64,000 bases of DNA from an uncultured bacterium (GTDB lineage Bacteria; Actinomycetota; Coriobacteriia; Coriobacteriales; Coriobacteriaceae), in contig CAJMQJ010000005.1 of assembly GCA_905215525.1 (NCBI GenBank), positions 62,001 to 126,000 of the forward strand, in the 5' to 3' direction. The position numbers were made by a program, and so were the translations under genes. Under the pieces are notes generated by a model. That model saw nothing but the letters and a program-made list of their open reading frames with translations, was not told the DNA's origin and searched no databases. Shown here one piece after another: positions 25,599 through 33,598 of the stretch (the first letter of the stretch is position 1; each line of letters starts with the position of its first letter).

Positions 25599-27683
25599 AT
25601 GGATACTACCGATAGCGCCTATGGCGACAAACTCATCCGTCTTGACACGTTCGACACCGCCGTGGCGGTCGACCCCAGCGCCGAGAACGACGCCAAGCGT
25701 CGGTTTATGACGCTTATTCTCCAGACGGCCCACCGCGACAACGGCAACATCGGGCACGTGCTGCGCGCGACCAACACGAGCGGCGAGGTCTTTGCCGTCA
25801 AGCTACTCAAGGACAACGCCATCCTTTCCGGCCAAGCCTCCGACCGCTCCGCCGAGCAATCGGCCGCGCACCTGGCCAACACCGCCGCACTGTTCGAGGA
25901 GTACCGTCATCTGTGTACCGTCTCGCACCTGCGCGGATTTCCGCGCGTCTATGGCTACGGATCGTGCGAGGACGACCCGCTTATCCTCATGGAGTGGGTC
26001 GAGGGCACCTCGCTCAAACAGGCGCTGCCCTTGCTTCCGCACGACGCCTCGGGCGGGCTGACCACCCAGATGGTCGCCGCCGTCGGAAACGCTGTGCTTC
26101 GCGCGCTCTTGATGACCCAAGGCCTTGTGAATCCGGTCGTCCATCGCGACCTGTCGCCTGCCAATATCATGTTCCGCACCACCAGCCGAACGCTCGAGCA
26201 GCAGATTGCCGATTGCTCCTTTGACCCCTGTCTCATCGACATGGGCTCCGCGACCATGGCCCTCGGCGACGACACGATCACCCGGCGCGCCGACATCTGG
26301 CGCTTTGCCACGCCCGCATACGCCGCGCCCGAAATGCTCACGCAGGATATCGAAGGCATCGCGGCCCTTCGCCGCTCGCCCGCGATCGACGTCTATGCGC
26401 TTTCGAGCATTCTGTACCAGCTCTACAGCGGTCGCAAACCGTTCGATGTCGAGTCGACGGGTGCCGCGGCGACCGGCTCGTTCTACCTCATAAAGACCAA
26501 GACCAAACCGGCGCCGCTCGAGCCGCGCTGCGAGGGCGACAAAGCGCTTGTCCAGATCATCATGAAAGGCATCTCGGTCGAACAGGGCGATCGCCCTACC
26601 GAGCAGCAGATGCTCGAGGTGCTCTCGACATACCTCCCCGCTGCAGAATCCGAGGGCCGCGAAGGCGCGGGCAGTGACGCCGCAATCGACATCGACTCCG
26701 GCACGCACCTTAAGGTCGACGTCGCCGGCGAGCGAGCGCGAGAGATTCTGGAGCAGGCCCGGCACGATGCCATGACCCGCCGCCGCTTTATTATCGGTGG
26801 CGTTGTCGCAGCCGTTGCGGGGCTCGGCGTTATCGGAGCCGCAACCCATGGCTTCGGCATCCCCGACTACCTGGACGGCATCCGCGGTACGCTTGACGAC
26901 TACACCTGGGATCAGCTGCAAGAGATTTCGCTCAAGATTAAGGCGGCGAAGAGCAACGCCGAAGCTCGCAAGATCGCCAAGCGTTATCATCTGCTCGACG
27001 ACGACGGCCGTATTCCCTACCCGAGCACCAAGCGCGTTACGCTCACCAACGGGCTGGAGGTCGGGGCGCAACTCGTGGGCATTCTTCACGACGATCTGGC
27101 GGATACCAACGGCAAGGCCGGTCTGTCATTTATCTTTGACGCAGGTATTGCCGAGCGCGATGCCTCAGAGCACCCGCTCAACGGTGGCTGGGAAGACTGC
27201 GAGCTGCGCACATGGCTCGATGAGGACGGCATTAAGCTGCTTCCCAAGGAACTGCAATCGGTTATCAGTCCGGTCAAGAAGATCTCGAACAACGTCGGCG
27301 CCACCAAAAACACTTCGTGCCTGAGCGAGCTGCCCGCGACCCTTTGGCTGCCCGCCATGGTCGAGCTCTGCGGCGGACAGGCGCCCAAGGACTTTAGCGA
27401 GGACTGCCATTACCTATCCGGCATCTACAACGGCGAGGGCAAGGAATACCAGCTGTTCCGCGAGCTTAAGGTGAGCCCCTTTACCACGAACAGCATGATG
27501 ATTCGCCAGTGGAAGGGCAAGGATGTCTGTTGGTGGGAGCGTACGGCGAGCCCCGACACGTCGGAGAACGAGGGCACGCTCTATATGAACCGCGTGGGCG
27601 ACGACGGCGATGTCTTTAATTACGCCACGTCTGCAAGCAAGCCCGATAAACGGACCTGCGTGATTCCCGGATTCTGCATCTAG
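25599..27683 (+). CDS. membrane Ser/Thr protein kinase with C-terminal DUF6273-like domain
   Basis: Eukaryotic-type kinase of 694 residues. The kinase domain (about 40-340) has Lys in FAVKLLKD, the catalytic loop VVHRDLSPANIMF (about 180), DMG in place of DFG (LIDMGSAT), and APEM. A single membrane helix lies at about 397-415 (FIIGGVVAAVAGLG) after a basic RRR. The outer part (about 470-694) has the 'WEDCELRTWLDEDG..LLPKELQSVI' and 'WWERTASP' pattern of DUF6273, which I take as a surface sensing or binding domain. ATG at 25599 follows AAAGGAA. The FHA gene precedes it. Confidence 0.88.
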   Translation: MDTTDSAYGDKLIRLDTFDTAVAVDPSAENDAKRRFMTLILQTAHRDNGNIGHVLRATNTSGEVFAVKLLKDNAILSGQASDRSAEQSAAHLANTAALFEEYRHLCTVSHLRGFPRVYGYGSCEDDPLILMEWVEGTSLKQALPLLPHDASGGLTTQMVAAVGNAVLRALLMTQGLVNPVVHRDLSPANIMFRTTSRTLEQQIADCSFDPCLIDMGSATMALGDDTITRRADIWRFATPAYAAPEMLTQDIEGIAALRRSPAIDVYALSSILYQLYSGRKPFDVESTGAAATGSFYLIKTKTKPAPLEPRCEGDKALVQIIMKGISVEQGDRPTEQQMLEVLSTYLPAAESEGREGAGSDAAIDIDSGTHLKVDVAGERAREILEQARHDAMTRRRFIIGGVVAAVAGLGVIGAATHGFGIPDYLDGIRGTLDDYTWDQLQEISLKIKAAKSNAEARKIAKRYHLLDDDGRIPYPSTKRVTLTNGLEVGAQLVGILHDDLADTNGKAGLSFIFDAGIAERDASEHPLNGGWEDCELRTWLDEDGIKLLPKELQSVISPVKKISNNVGATKNTSCLSELPATLWLPAMVELCGGQAPKDFSEDCHYLSGIYNGEGKEYQLFRELKVSPFTTNSMMIRQWKGKDVCWWERTASPDTSENEGTLYMNRVGDDGDVFNYATSASKPDKRTCVIPGFCI

Positions 27684-27725
27684 GCGGCGGGCGTCTTGCC
27701 GTGACGGGACCCCTCCCCGGCAATT

Positions 27726-28023
27726 GTCTCGATCTGTAACATTAGCTCGGCAGATACAGGTCTAGATGTTACAGAACGAGACAAACCCCAGCCCCGCGAG
27801 ACAACATCTCAATCTGTAACAGTAAGGGGTCAAAAACCTCTCTTGATGTTACAGATCAAGACATTTGAGTTGGCCGCGGGCGGTCTGTCTCGATCTGTAA
27901 CAGTTAGAGGTCATATTTGCTGCTAGATGTTACAGATTGAGACATTGAGTTTTCTGCCAACTGTTTGTCTTGATCTGCAACAAATACTCGGTAAAACGGG
28001 GTCTAGTTGTTACAGATCGAGAC
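27726..28023. repeat. family I palindrome array B (4 units)
   Basis: Four 57-bp elements at 27726-27782, 27806-27862, 27887-27943 and 27967-28023. Start-to-start distances are 80, 81 and 80 bp. Arms vary mainly at the CG of TCGA (CA or TG in some copies). The array fills most of the gap between the kinase gene and the copA promoter. Confidence 0.95.
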
Positions 28024-28101
28024 GTTTGGCAGAGACGGCCACCGATTGGGCAGCCACCCTCATCTGTAATGAAAAATCATACATTCCAACTACTACTAGA
28101 C

Positions 28102-28127
28102 ACCCCCAGGGGGTATGGGTGTATAGT
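28102..28127 (+). promoter_or_regulatory. CsoR operator and copA promoter
   Basis: The perfect palindrome ACCCCCAGGGGGT (28102-28114), followed by ATGGGTG, matches the G/C-tract dyads bound by CsoR repressors. It overlaps the spacer between TAGACA (28097-28102, -35) and TATAGT (28122-28127, -10). A csoR gene closes the same locus, so copper-relieved repression is likely. Confidence 0.75.
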
Positions 28128-28174
28128 ATCGACAGGTTAACATTCATGACACTACGCCACAGAAAGGGGAAGTC

Positions 28175-30514
28175 ATGGCCCAAGATACGTTCGACGTGAG
28201 CGGCATGACGTGCGCCGCCTGCCAGGCGCACGTGGACCGCGCTGTGAGCAAGCTCGACGGCGTCGAGAGCGTCGCGGTCAATCTGCTCGCCGGCTCCATG
28301 CTGGTGGACTATGACCCCGCGCAGGTCACCCCCGACGACATCTGCACCGCTGTCGATCGCGCTGGCTACTCGGCCTCGCCCGTCAGCACGGGCACCGACG
28401 CCGGCCCAAGCGGCAGCGCACAAGCCAGGACCGGCGCCGCCCATATGGAGTCGCCCACCAAAAAGTTGGAGGCCGCCGCTTCCGCCATGCGCACACGACT
28501 CATCGTCTCAATCGTCTTTCTTGTCCCGTTGTTCTATATAGGCATGGGGCACATGCTCGACTGGCCGCTGCCTGGCGTCTTCACCGATCATACCCACAGC
28601 ATGACGCTCGCCCTCACCGAGCTCGTCCTGCTCATCCCTATCGTCTACGTCAACGACGCGTACTTTATCAACGGGTTTAAATCGCTCGCACACGGCGCGC
28701 CCACCATGGACGCCCTTATCGCCGTTGGCGCCACCGCATCCATCGCCTGGTCGCTCTACGCCATGTTTATCATGGCCGACCAACTAGCCGCAGGACAGGT
28801 CCGCGAGGCCATGATGACGGGCATGGACAACCTGTATTTTGAGAGTGCGGGCACGATCCTGTCGCTCGTCACCGTGGGCAAATACCTCGAGACACGCAGC
28901 AAATCCAAAACCGGCGGCGCCATCGAGGCGCTCATTGACCTGGCGCCCAAGACCGCGATCGTCGTGGCCGAGGACGGCACCGAGGCCACCGTCGACGTCG
29001 ATGCCATTCTGCCCGGCCAGGTGCTGCGTGTGCGCCCCGGCGAGTCCATCCCCGTCGACGGCGTGGTGCTCGAGGGCAGCTCGGCCGTGGACGAAAGTGC
29101 GCTGACCGGCGAGTCCATCCCCGTGGAGAAGACCGCCGGCGACACTGTCAACGCGGCCACGGTCAACCGCACGGGCTCGTTTACCTTCCGCGCCACGCGT
29201 GTGGGCGCCGACACGTCGCTCGCCAAAATCATCAAGCTCGTCGAGGACGCCAACGCCACCAAGGCGCCCATCGCCCGCATGGCCGATAAGGTCGCTGGCG
29301 TATTTGTGCCCGTGGTGTTTGTGATCTCGGCCGTGACCTTTGCGGTGTGGATGGCACTGACTGGCAGCGTGAACGAAGCGCTCACCTCCGCCGTGGCCGT
29401 GCTGGTGATCAGCTGTCCGTGTGCACTGGGCCTGGCCACGCCCGTCGCCATTATGGTGGGCACCGGCAAGGGCGCCGAAATGGGCATTCTGTTCAAGAGC
29501 GCCGAGGCGCTGGAGAACCTGCGCAGCGTGGGCACCGTGGTGCTCGATAAGACGGGCACGGTCACCCGCGGCAAGCCTGCCGTGACCGATATCGTGGTAG
29601 CCACGCGCGCTGACGGCTCGTCCGCCATGAGCGAAAAGGCGCTGCTCAAGCTGGCCGCCGCGCTGGAGCGCTCAAGCGAGCACCCGCTGGCCGAGGCGAT
29701 TATGGCCGAGTGCGAGACACGCGGAATCGTCGCGCGCATGGTCGAGGACTTTGCTGCCGTGCCCGGTCGTGGCGTTACGGCGCACGAAGGGCGAAACGCC
29801 ATTGCCGCTGGTAACGTGCGCCTGATGAACGAGTTGGGCGTTACCGTGCCCGCGGGTCTTGCCGAGCAATTTGCCGCCGAAGGCAAGACGCCGCTGTTCT
29901 TTGCCAAGAACGGCGAGCTTGCCGGCACCATTGCCGTGGCTGACAAGGTCAAGGAGACAAGCGCCGCAGCCATTTCCGCGCTGCGCTCACTCGGCGTCGA
30001 CGTGCGCATGCTCACCGGCGACAACCGCGTCACTGCCGAAGCAATCGCCCGCCGCGTGGGGCTGAGCAGCGAACAGGTCATCGCCGACGTCCTTCCCGCC
30101 GACAAGGAACGCCACGTGCGCGAACTGCAGGATGCGGGCGGCAAGGTCGCCATGGTGGGCGACGGCATCAACGACTCCCCCGCCCTGGCGCGCGCCGACG
30201 TGGGCCTTGCGATCGGCACCGGCGCCGACATCGCCAAAGAAGGGGCAGATGTGGTGCTCATGCGCAGCGACCTCATGGATGTTGCGCGCGCCATCGAGCT
30301 TTCGCGCGCCACGATCCGCAACATCAAGCAGGACCTGTTCTGGGCGCTGTTCTACAACGGCATCGGCATTCCGCTGGCGGCGGGCGTGTTCTTCCCGCTC
30401 ACCGGATGGCAGCTCTCGCCGATGTTCGGCGCCGCGGCCATGAGCCTGTCGAGCGTATGCGTCGTAAGCAATGCGCTGCGCCTGCGAACCTTTAAGCCTA
30501 AAGTGGCAAAATAG
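28175..30514 (+). CDS. copA: copper-exporting P1B-type ATPase
   Basis: Membrane Cu(I) efflux ATPase of 779 residues. One N-terminal heavy-metal domain has GMTCAAC (Cys 13 and 16). Eight membrane helices are expected. The metal-site motif CPC is in helix 6 (ISCPCALGLATP, about residue 414). The phosphorylation motif DKTGT is at about 459-463, the nucleotide-binding HP is in SSEHPLAEA, and the hinge is GDGINDSPAL. ATG follows AAAGGGGAAG. First gene of copA-copZ-csoR and controlled by the CsoR operator just upstream. Confidence 0.97.
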   Translation: MAQDTFDVSGMTCAACQAHVDRAVSKLDGVESVAVNLLAGSMLVDYDPAQVTPDDICTAVDRAGYSASPVSTGTDAGPSGSAQARTGAAHMESPTKKLEAAASAMRTRLIVSIVFLVPLFYIGMGHMLDWPLPGVFTDHTHSMTLALTELVLLIPIVYVNDAYFINGFKSLAHGAPTMDALIAVGATASIAWSLYAMFIMADQLAAGQVREAMMTGMDNLYFESAGTILSLVTVGKYLETRSKSKTGGAIEALIDLAPKTAIVVAEDGTEATVDVDAILPGQVLRVRPGESIPVDGVVLEGSSAVDESALTGESIPVEKTAGDTVNAATVNRTGSFTFRATRVGADTSLAKIIKLVEDANATKAPIARMADKVAGVFVPVVFVISAVTFAVWMALTGSVNEALTSAVAVLVISCPCALGLATPVAIMVGTGKGAEMGILFKSAEALENLRSVGTVVLDKTGTVTRGKPAVTDIVVATRADGSSAMSEKALLKLAAALERSSEHPLAEAIMAECETRGIVARMVEDFAAVPGRGVTAHEGRNAIAAGNVRLMNELGVTVPAGLAEQFAAEGKTPLFFAKNGELAGTIAVADKVKETSAAAISALRSLGVDVRMLTGDNRVTAEAIARRVGLSSEQVIADVLPADKERHVRELQDAGGKVAMVGDGINDSPALARADVGLAIGTGADIAKEGADVVLMRSDLMDVARAIELSRATIRNIKQDLFWALFYNGIGIPLAAGVFFPLTGWQLSPMFGAAAMSLSSVCVVSNALRLRTFKPKVAK

Positions 30515-30542
30515 GCTCACTATTACGTCCATTTAGAACGGG

Positions 30543-30636
30543 TTTTCCAGGTGCCAGAGATTGACCTGAAAGAGGAGCGACGCGTACTTTGGTACGCGAG
30601 CGACGGCTTGAAGGTCAAGGTCGGGTGCCTGGGAAA
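30543..30636 (+). ncRNA. structured leader between copA and copZ
   Basis: Nested complementarity: outer CCAGG/CCTGG, middle TTGACCT/AGGTCAA, inner CGCGTAC-TTTG-GTACGCG hairpin. Together they form one folded arm about 90 nt long that ends 25 bases before the copZ start. It could be an mRNA stabiliser, a processing site or a regulatory leader. It matches no riboswitch class that I know. The copZ frame is open through it, but the translated sequence is not metal-chaperone-like. Confidence 0.4.
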
Positions 30637-30661
30637 GCCGACACAGCAGAGAGGAATACCC

Positions 30662-30883
30662 ATGCGTTACACAATCAAGACTTCCGGCCTCATGTGCGGC
30701 CACTGCGACGCCACCGTCGAGACGGCGTTGCTCAACGTTGCCGGCGTGACCGACGCCGACGCCGATCACGAGACCCAGACCGTCCAGGTTGAGTGCGCCG
30801 ACACCGTGACCGCCGAGCAGCTCGCTGCCGCCGTCGAGGGCGCCGGCGAGAAGTTCCACGCCCTGTCCGTGACCGCCGCGTAG
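30662..30883 (+). CDS. copZ: copper chaperone CopZ-like HMA protein
   Basis: A 73-residue ferredoxin-like heavy-metal-associated domain. The metal motif is LMCGHC with Cys 12 and Cys 15, slightly unlike the usual MTCxxC because Leu-Met precedes the Cys. It should carry Cu(I) to CopA. ATG at 30662 follows GAGAGGA. It lies between copA and csoR. Confidence 0.92.
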   Translation: MRYTIKTSGLMCGHCDATVETALLNVAGVTDADADHETQTVQVECADTVTAEQLAAAVEGAGEKFHALSVTAA

Positions 30884-30931
30884 CAGCTACCAGAAGCATT
30901 CGACCCCATCGACCAGAAACGAGGACCCGCC

Positions 30932-31204
30932 ATGATGGCAGACCACAAATCGGTGACCCGCATGCTCAAGACGGCACGCGGCCAGATCGACGGCATCTTG
31001 CGGATGGTCGATGAGGACCGCTACTGCGTCGATATTTCCACGCAGCTCATGGCAACGCAGGCGCTCATTGCGCGCATCAACGCCGATGTGCTCAAGGCGC
31101 ATATCGAGGGCTGCGTGACTTCGGCAATCGAATCGGGCGACGAAGACCTCAAAGCCGCCAAGCTCGCCGAGATCGAACGCGTCGTCGACAAGCTCTCCAA
31201 GTAA
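30932..31204 (+). CDS. csoR: copper-sensing repressor CsoR
   Basis: All-helical CsoR/RcnR-family repressor of 90 residues. The Cu(I) ligands Cys 32, His 57 and Cys 61 (RYC, KAHIEGC) are all present, which identifies a copper sensor rather than an RcnR nickel or FrmR formaldehyde sensor. It probably binds the palindrome at 28102-28114 and releases it when copper is bound. It follows copZ after 48 bases. Confidence 0.93.
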   Translation: MMADHKSVTRMLKTARGQIDGILRMVDEDRYCVDISTQLMATQALIARINADVLKAHIEGCVTSAIESGDEDLKAAKLAEIERVVDKLSK

Positions 31205-31248
31205 TTGGGGCATTGGGGACGGACTGCTTTGCACCTTCTTGGTGCATC

Positions 31249-31295
31249 GGGGACAGGTATGTTTGCACCACCTTGGTACAGATTGACCTGTCCCC
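31249..31295. repeat. GGGGACAGGT inverted repeat after csoR
   Basis: GGGGACAGGT and ACCTGTCCCC (10 bp) enclose a 27-nt loop with GTTTGCACCACC. A smaller hairpin TGCACC-TTCTT-GGTGCA lies just upstream. The stretch probably ends the copper operon. The GGGGAC motif also recurs at 10044, 21551, 31216 and 35871. Confidence 0.55.
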
Positions 31296-31350
31296 CTTGC
31301 TCTAAATCGGGTATAAAGGCGTGCAGCATATCGAACGAAAGGCAATTTGC

Positions 31351-31824
31351 ATGAATGACTTTATGAAGGGCCGCAATGGCGCCGATGAGCTCACCATCGT
31401 GATGGGCTTTGCCGGAATCGTCATCGCGATGATCGGATCGATGGCCCGTATCCAGTGGCTCAGCTGGATCGCCATCGCCGTAATCGTACTCGGCGTGCTG
31501 CGTGGCCTGTCCAAAAACATCGACGCCCGCCGCAAGGAAAATGATTCCTTCGTTGCCGCGACTGCCAACGTCCCCTGCCTGGGCAAATTCGTCGCCAGCT
31601 TGGGCGGCGGGACTGCGGCTTCCAACGCCTCGCGCGCGGCCGGCACCAGCAAGGAAGACTTTGAGCGCGCCAAGCGAACGGCCAAGAAGATGTGGAAGGG
31701 CCGCAAGACCACGGCATACCTCAAGTGCCCCAACTGCGGCCAGATGCTGTCCGTCCCCAAGGGCAAGGGCAAGATCCGCGTCACCTGCCCCAAGTGCCAC
31801 GCCAAGATGGAAACGCGCTCCTAG
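31351..31824 (+). CDS. membrane protein with C-terminal zinc ribbon
   Basis: Unrecognised 157-residue protein. Two membrane helices lie at about 14-50 (ELTIVMGFAGIVIAMIG, LSWIAIAVIVLGVL). A basic cytoplasmic stretch leads to a C-terminal zinc ribbon with CPNCG and CPKCH knuckles. ATG at 31351 follows GAAAGG. TATAAA at about 31311 may be its -10 box. Monocistronic, ending in a bidirectional terminator. A function cannot be assigned. Confidence 0.75.
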   Translation: MNDFMKGRNGADELTIVMGFAGIVIAMIGSMARIQWLSWIAIAVIVLGVLRGLSKNIDARRKENDSFVAATANVPCLGKFVASLGGGTAASNASRAAGTSKEDFERAKRTAKKMWKGRKTTAYLKCPNCGQMLSVPKGKGKIRVTCPKCHAKMETRS

Positions 31825-31846
31825 CCGCTACACCATAGGACAAAAT

Positions 31847-31882
31847 AAAAGCCGAGGCCTCGCGCTGAGACCTCGGCTTTTT
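31847..31882. terminator. bidirectional intrinsic terminator
   Basis: GCCGAGG (31851-31857) and CCTCGGC (31871-31877) around a 13-nt loop, with TTTTT on the right and AAAATAAAA on the left. It serves the zinc-ribbon gene (+) and the amidohydrolase gene (-). Confidence 0.88.
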
Positions 31883-31931
31883 GCATGGGGCGACATCATT
31901 CGATAAAGCTGTCGCCCCGTCGCGCCAGCGC

Positions 31932-33302
31932 CTAAGCTACGCCGTCGCGAGCGAGCTCCTCTGCCAGGGCTTCTGCCGGCATGGCCATAATCGCGTCGAG
32001 CTCCGCGTCAACCTCGGGGATACGCTTGACCTTGAGCTTGCGCACCAGGTCACCGCGGCACATCACATGCATCGGCTCACGCAGGGCGCACAGGTCATCG
32101 AGCGGGTTCTCGCACGTCACCAGGATATCGGCGGCCTTGCCGCACTCGATCGTGCCGGTCTCGCCGCCCAGCCCCAGCAGCTCGGCATTGACTTGCGTAG
32201 CCGTATGCAGCGCGAAGGCGTTACTCACGCCCACGTACTTGGCAAAATAGACCACCTCGCGCCACATGTCGTACTGCGTCACGAACGGGCAGCTCGAATC
32301 TGTGCCAAGGCCTACCTTAACGCCAGCTTCCAGTGCGGCACGGGCGCTCTCGATGATGCCCGAGCACACGATGTCGCCGTTCTTCTTTTGCGTGTCGGTC
32401 GAATGGGTCTTTTCCGGGTCGAGCAACACAAACGGCAGCGCCGGGCTGATGGTACAGGTAACGCTGGGCGCACGGCCCTCAAGCTGTGTACCCGCGGCGC
32501 CGCGGTACAGTTCCAAGATCTCGGGCGTCATCGGGGCACCGTGCTCGATCGTATCGACGCCTGCCTGAAGCGCAGCCTTCACGCCCTCGGTGCTCTCGAC
32601 ATGAGCCATAACTGGCAGGCCCACCTCGTGCGCCGCCTTGCACGCCGCCGCGGCAACCTCGACCGGCATGCGCAGCACGCCCGGCTCGCCCACCTCGGTA
32701 GCGTCGAACACGCCGCCCGTCACGAACAGCTTGATGACATCGGCACCGCGCGCATACAGGTCTCGCACCTGCTCGGCTGCCTCGACGGGGCTGTTGGCCA
32801 CCTGCGCGAACAAGCCGGCACCATGGCCGCCCGGCACCGTGACGCCCGTTCCCGGCGCTACCAGGCGCGGACCCTGATATCTGCCGGCGTCGATAGCGTC
32901 GCGCACGGCAAGATCGGCAAACAACGGGTCGCCCGCGCCGCGCACCGTGGTCACGCCGCTTGCCAGCTGCTGCTGGGCACTGCCCTTGAGGATGTGGCGA
33001 ACGATGGCGCGGCCCACGGGATTGTCGAGCTTCTTCATCAGCGCGCCCGCATCGCCCGCCGAGACCGGTTTGCCCGAACCGCACAGATGCACGTGCATAT
33101 TGATGAGACCGGGCATGAGGTACGCGCCGGCCAGGTCGATGACCTCGGCACCTGCAGGCGCCTGCGCCACAGCACTCGGCCCCATCCAGGTGATGACACC
33201 GCGCTCAACAGTCACGGCCATATCGGGTTGCGGCTCCATATGCTCCGAACCATCCAGGACGGTCGCATTGATAAACAACGTGGAACGATCGGCAGACGCC
33301 AT
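31932..33302 (-). CDS. metal-dependent amidohydrolase (imidazolonepropionase-like)
   Basis: TIM-barrel amidohydrolase of 456 residues. Metal-binding HxH is in NMHVHLCG, with Lys in DVIKLFVTGG, His in VMAHVES and DTIEHGA, and Asp in GLGTDSS. A small beta-sandwich domain frames the barrel. Related enzymes include prolidase-like peptidases and aryldialkylphosphatase-type hydrolases; the substrate is open. ATG at 33302 follows GGGAGGAG. The longest frame to 33527 would run through palindrome array C and is not used. Confidence 0.85.
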   Translation of the reverse strand: MASADRSTLFINATVLDGSEHMEPQPDMAVTVERGVITWMGPSAVAQAPAGAEVIDLAGAYLMPGLINMHVHLCGSGKPVSAGDAGALMKKLDNPVGRAIVRHILKGSAQQQLASGVTTVRGAGDPLFADLAVRDAIDAGRYQGPRLVAPGTGVTVPGGHGAGLFAQVANSPVEAAEQVRDLYARGADVIKLFVTGGVFDATEVGEPGVLRMPVEVAAAACKAAHEVGLPVMAHVESTEGVKAALQAGVDTIEHGAPMTPEILELYRGAAGTQLEGRAPSVTCTISPALPFVLLDPEKTHSTDTQKKNGDIVCSGIIESARAALEAGVKVGLGTDSSCPFVTQYDMWREVVYFAKYVGVSNAFALHTATQVNAELLGLGGETGTIECGKAADILVTCENPLDDLCALREPMHVMCRGDLVRKLKVKRIPEVDAELDAIMAMPAEALAEELARDGVA

Positions 33303-33452
33303 ATCGAGCTCCTCCCTCACGATTAACTTGAACATTTGTCCATTATCACCTAGTCCCGCTGGATTGCTGCAGACGCATCGGTTAACGGAAGGAAGAGGGG
33401 ATGTGGGGAGACGGAACACGTTGCAGTCCCACCCCAGCGACACCAGGGAAAT

Positions 33453-33590
33453 ATCTCGATCTGTAACAGCTACAGGGTTATTAGGCCCCTTAATGTTACA
33501 GATCGAGACATTCGGTCGACGTTTCACCGGCTTGTCTCGATCTGTAACAATTACGAGCTCAAACAGCCTCTAAACGTTACAGATCGAGAC
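33453..33590. repeat. family I palindrome array C (2 units)
   Basis: Elements at 33453-33509 and 33534-33590, 81 bp apart, with arms identical to the consensus except for one first base. The array ends 9 bp from the stop of the AbiEi-like gene. Its interval shares CGGTCGAC with array A. Confidence 0.95.
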
Positions 33591-33598
33591 AAAACCTC

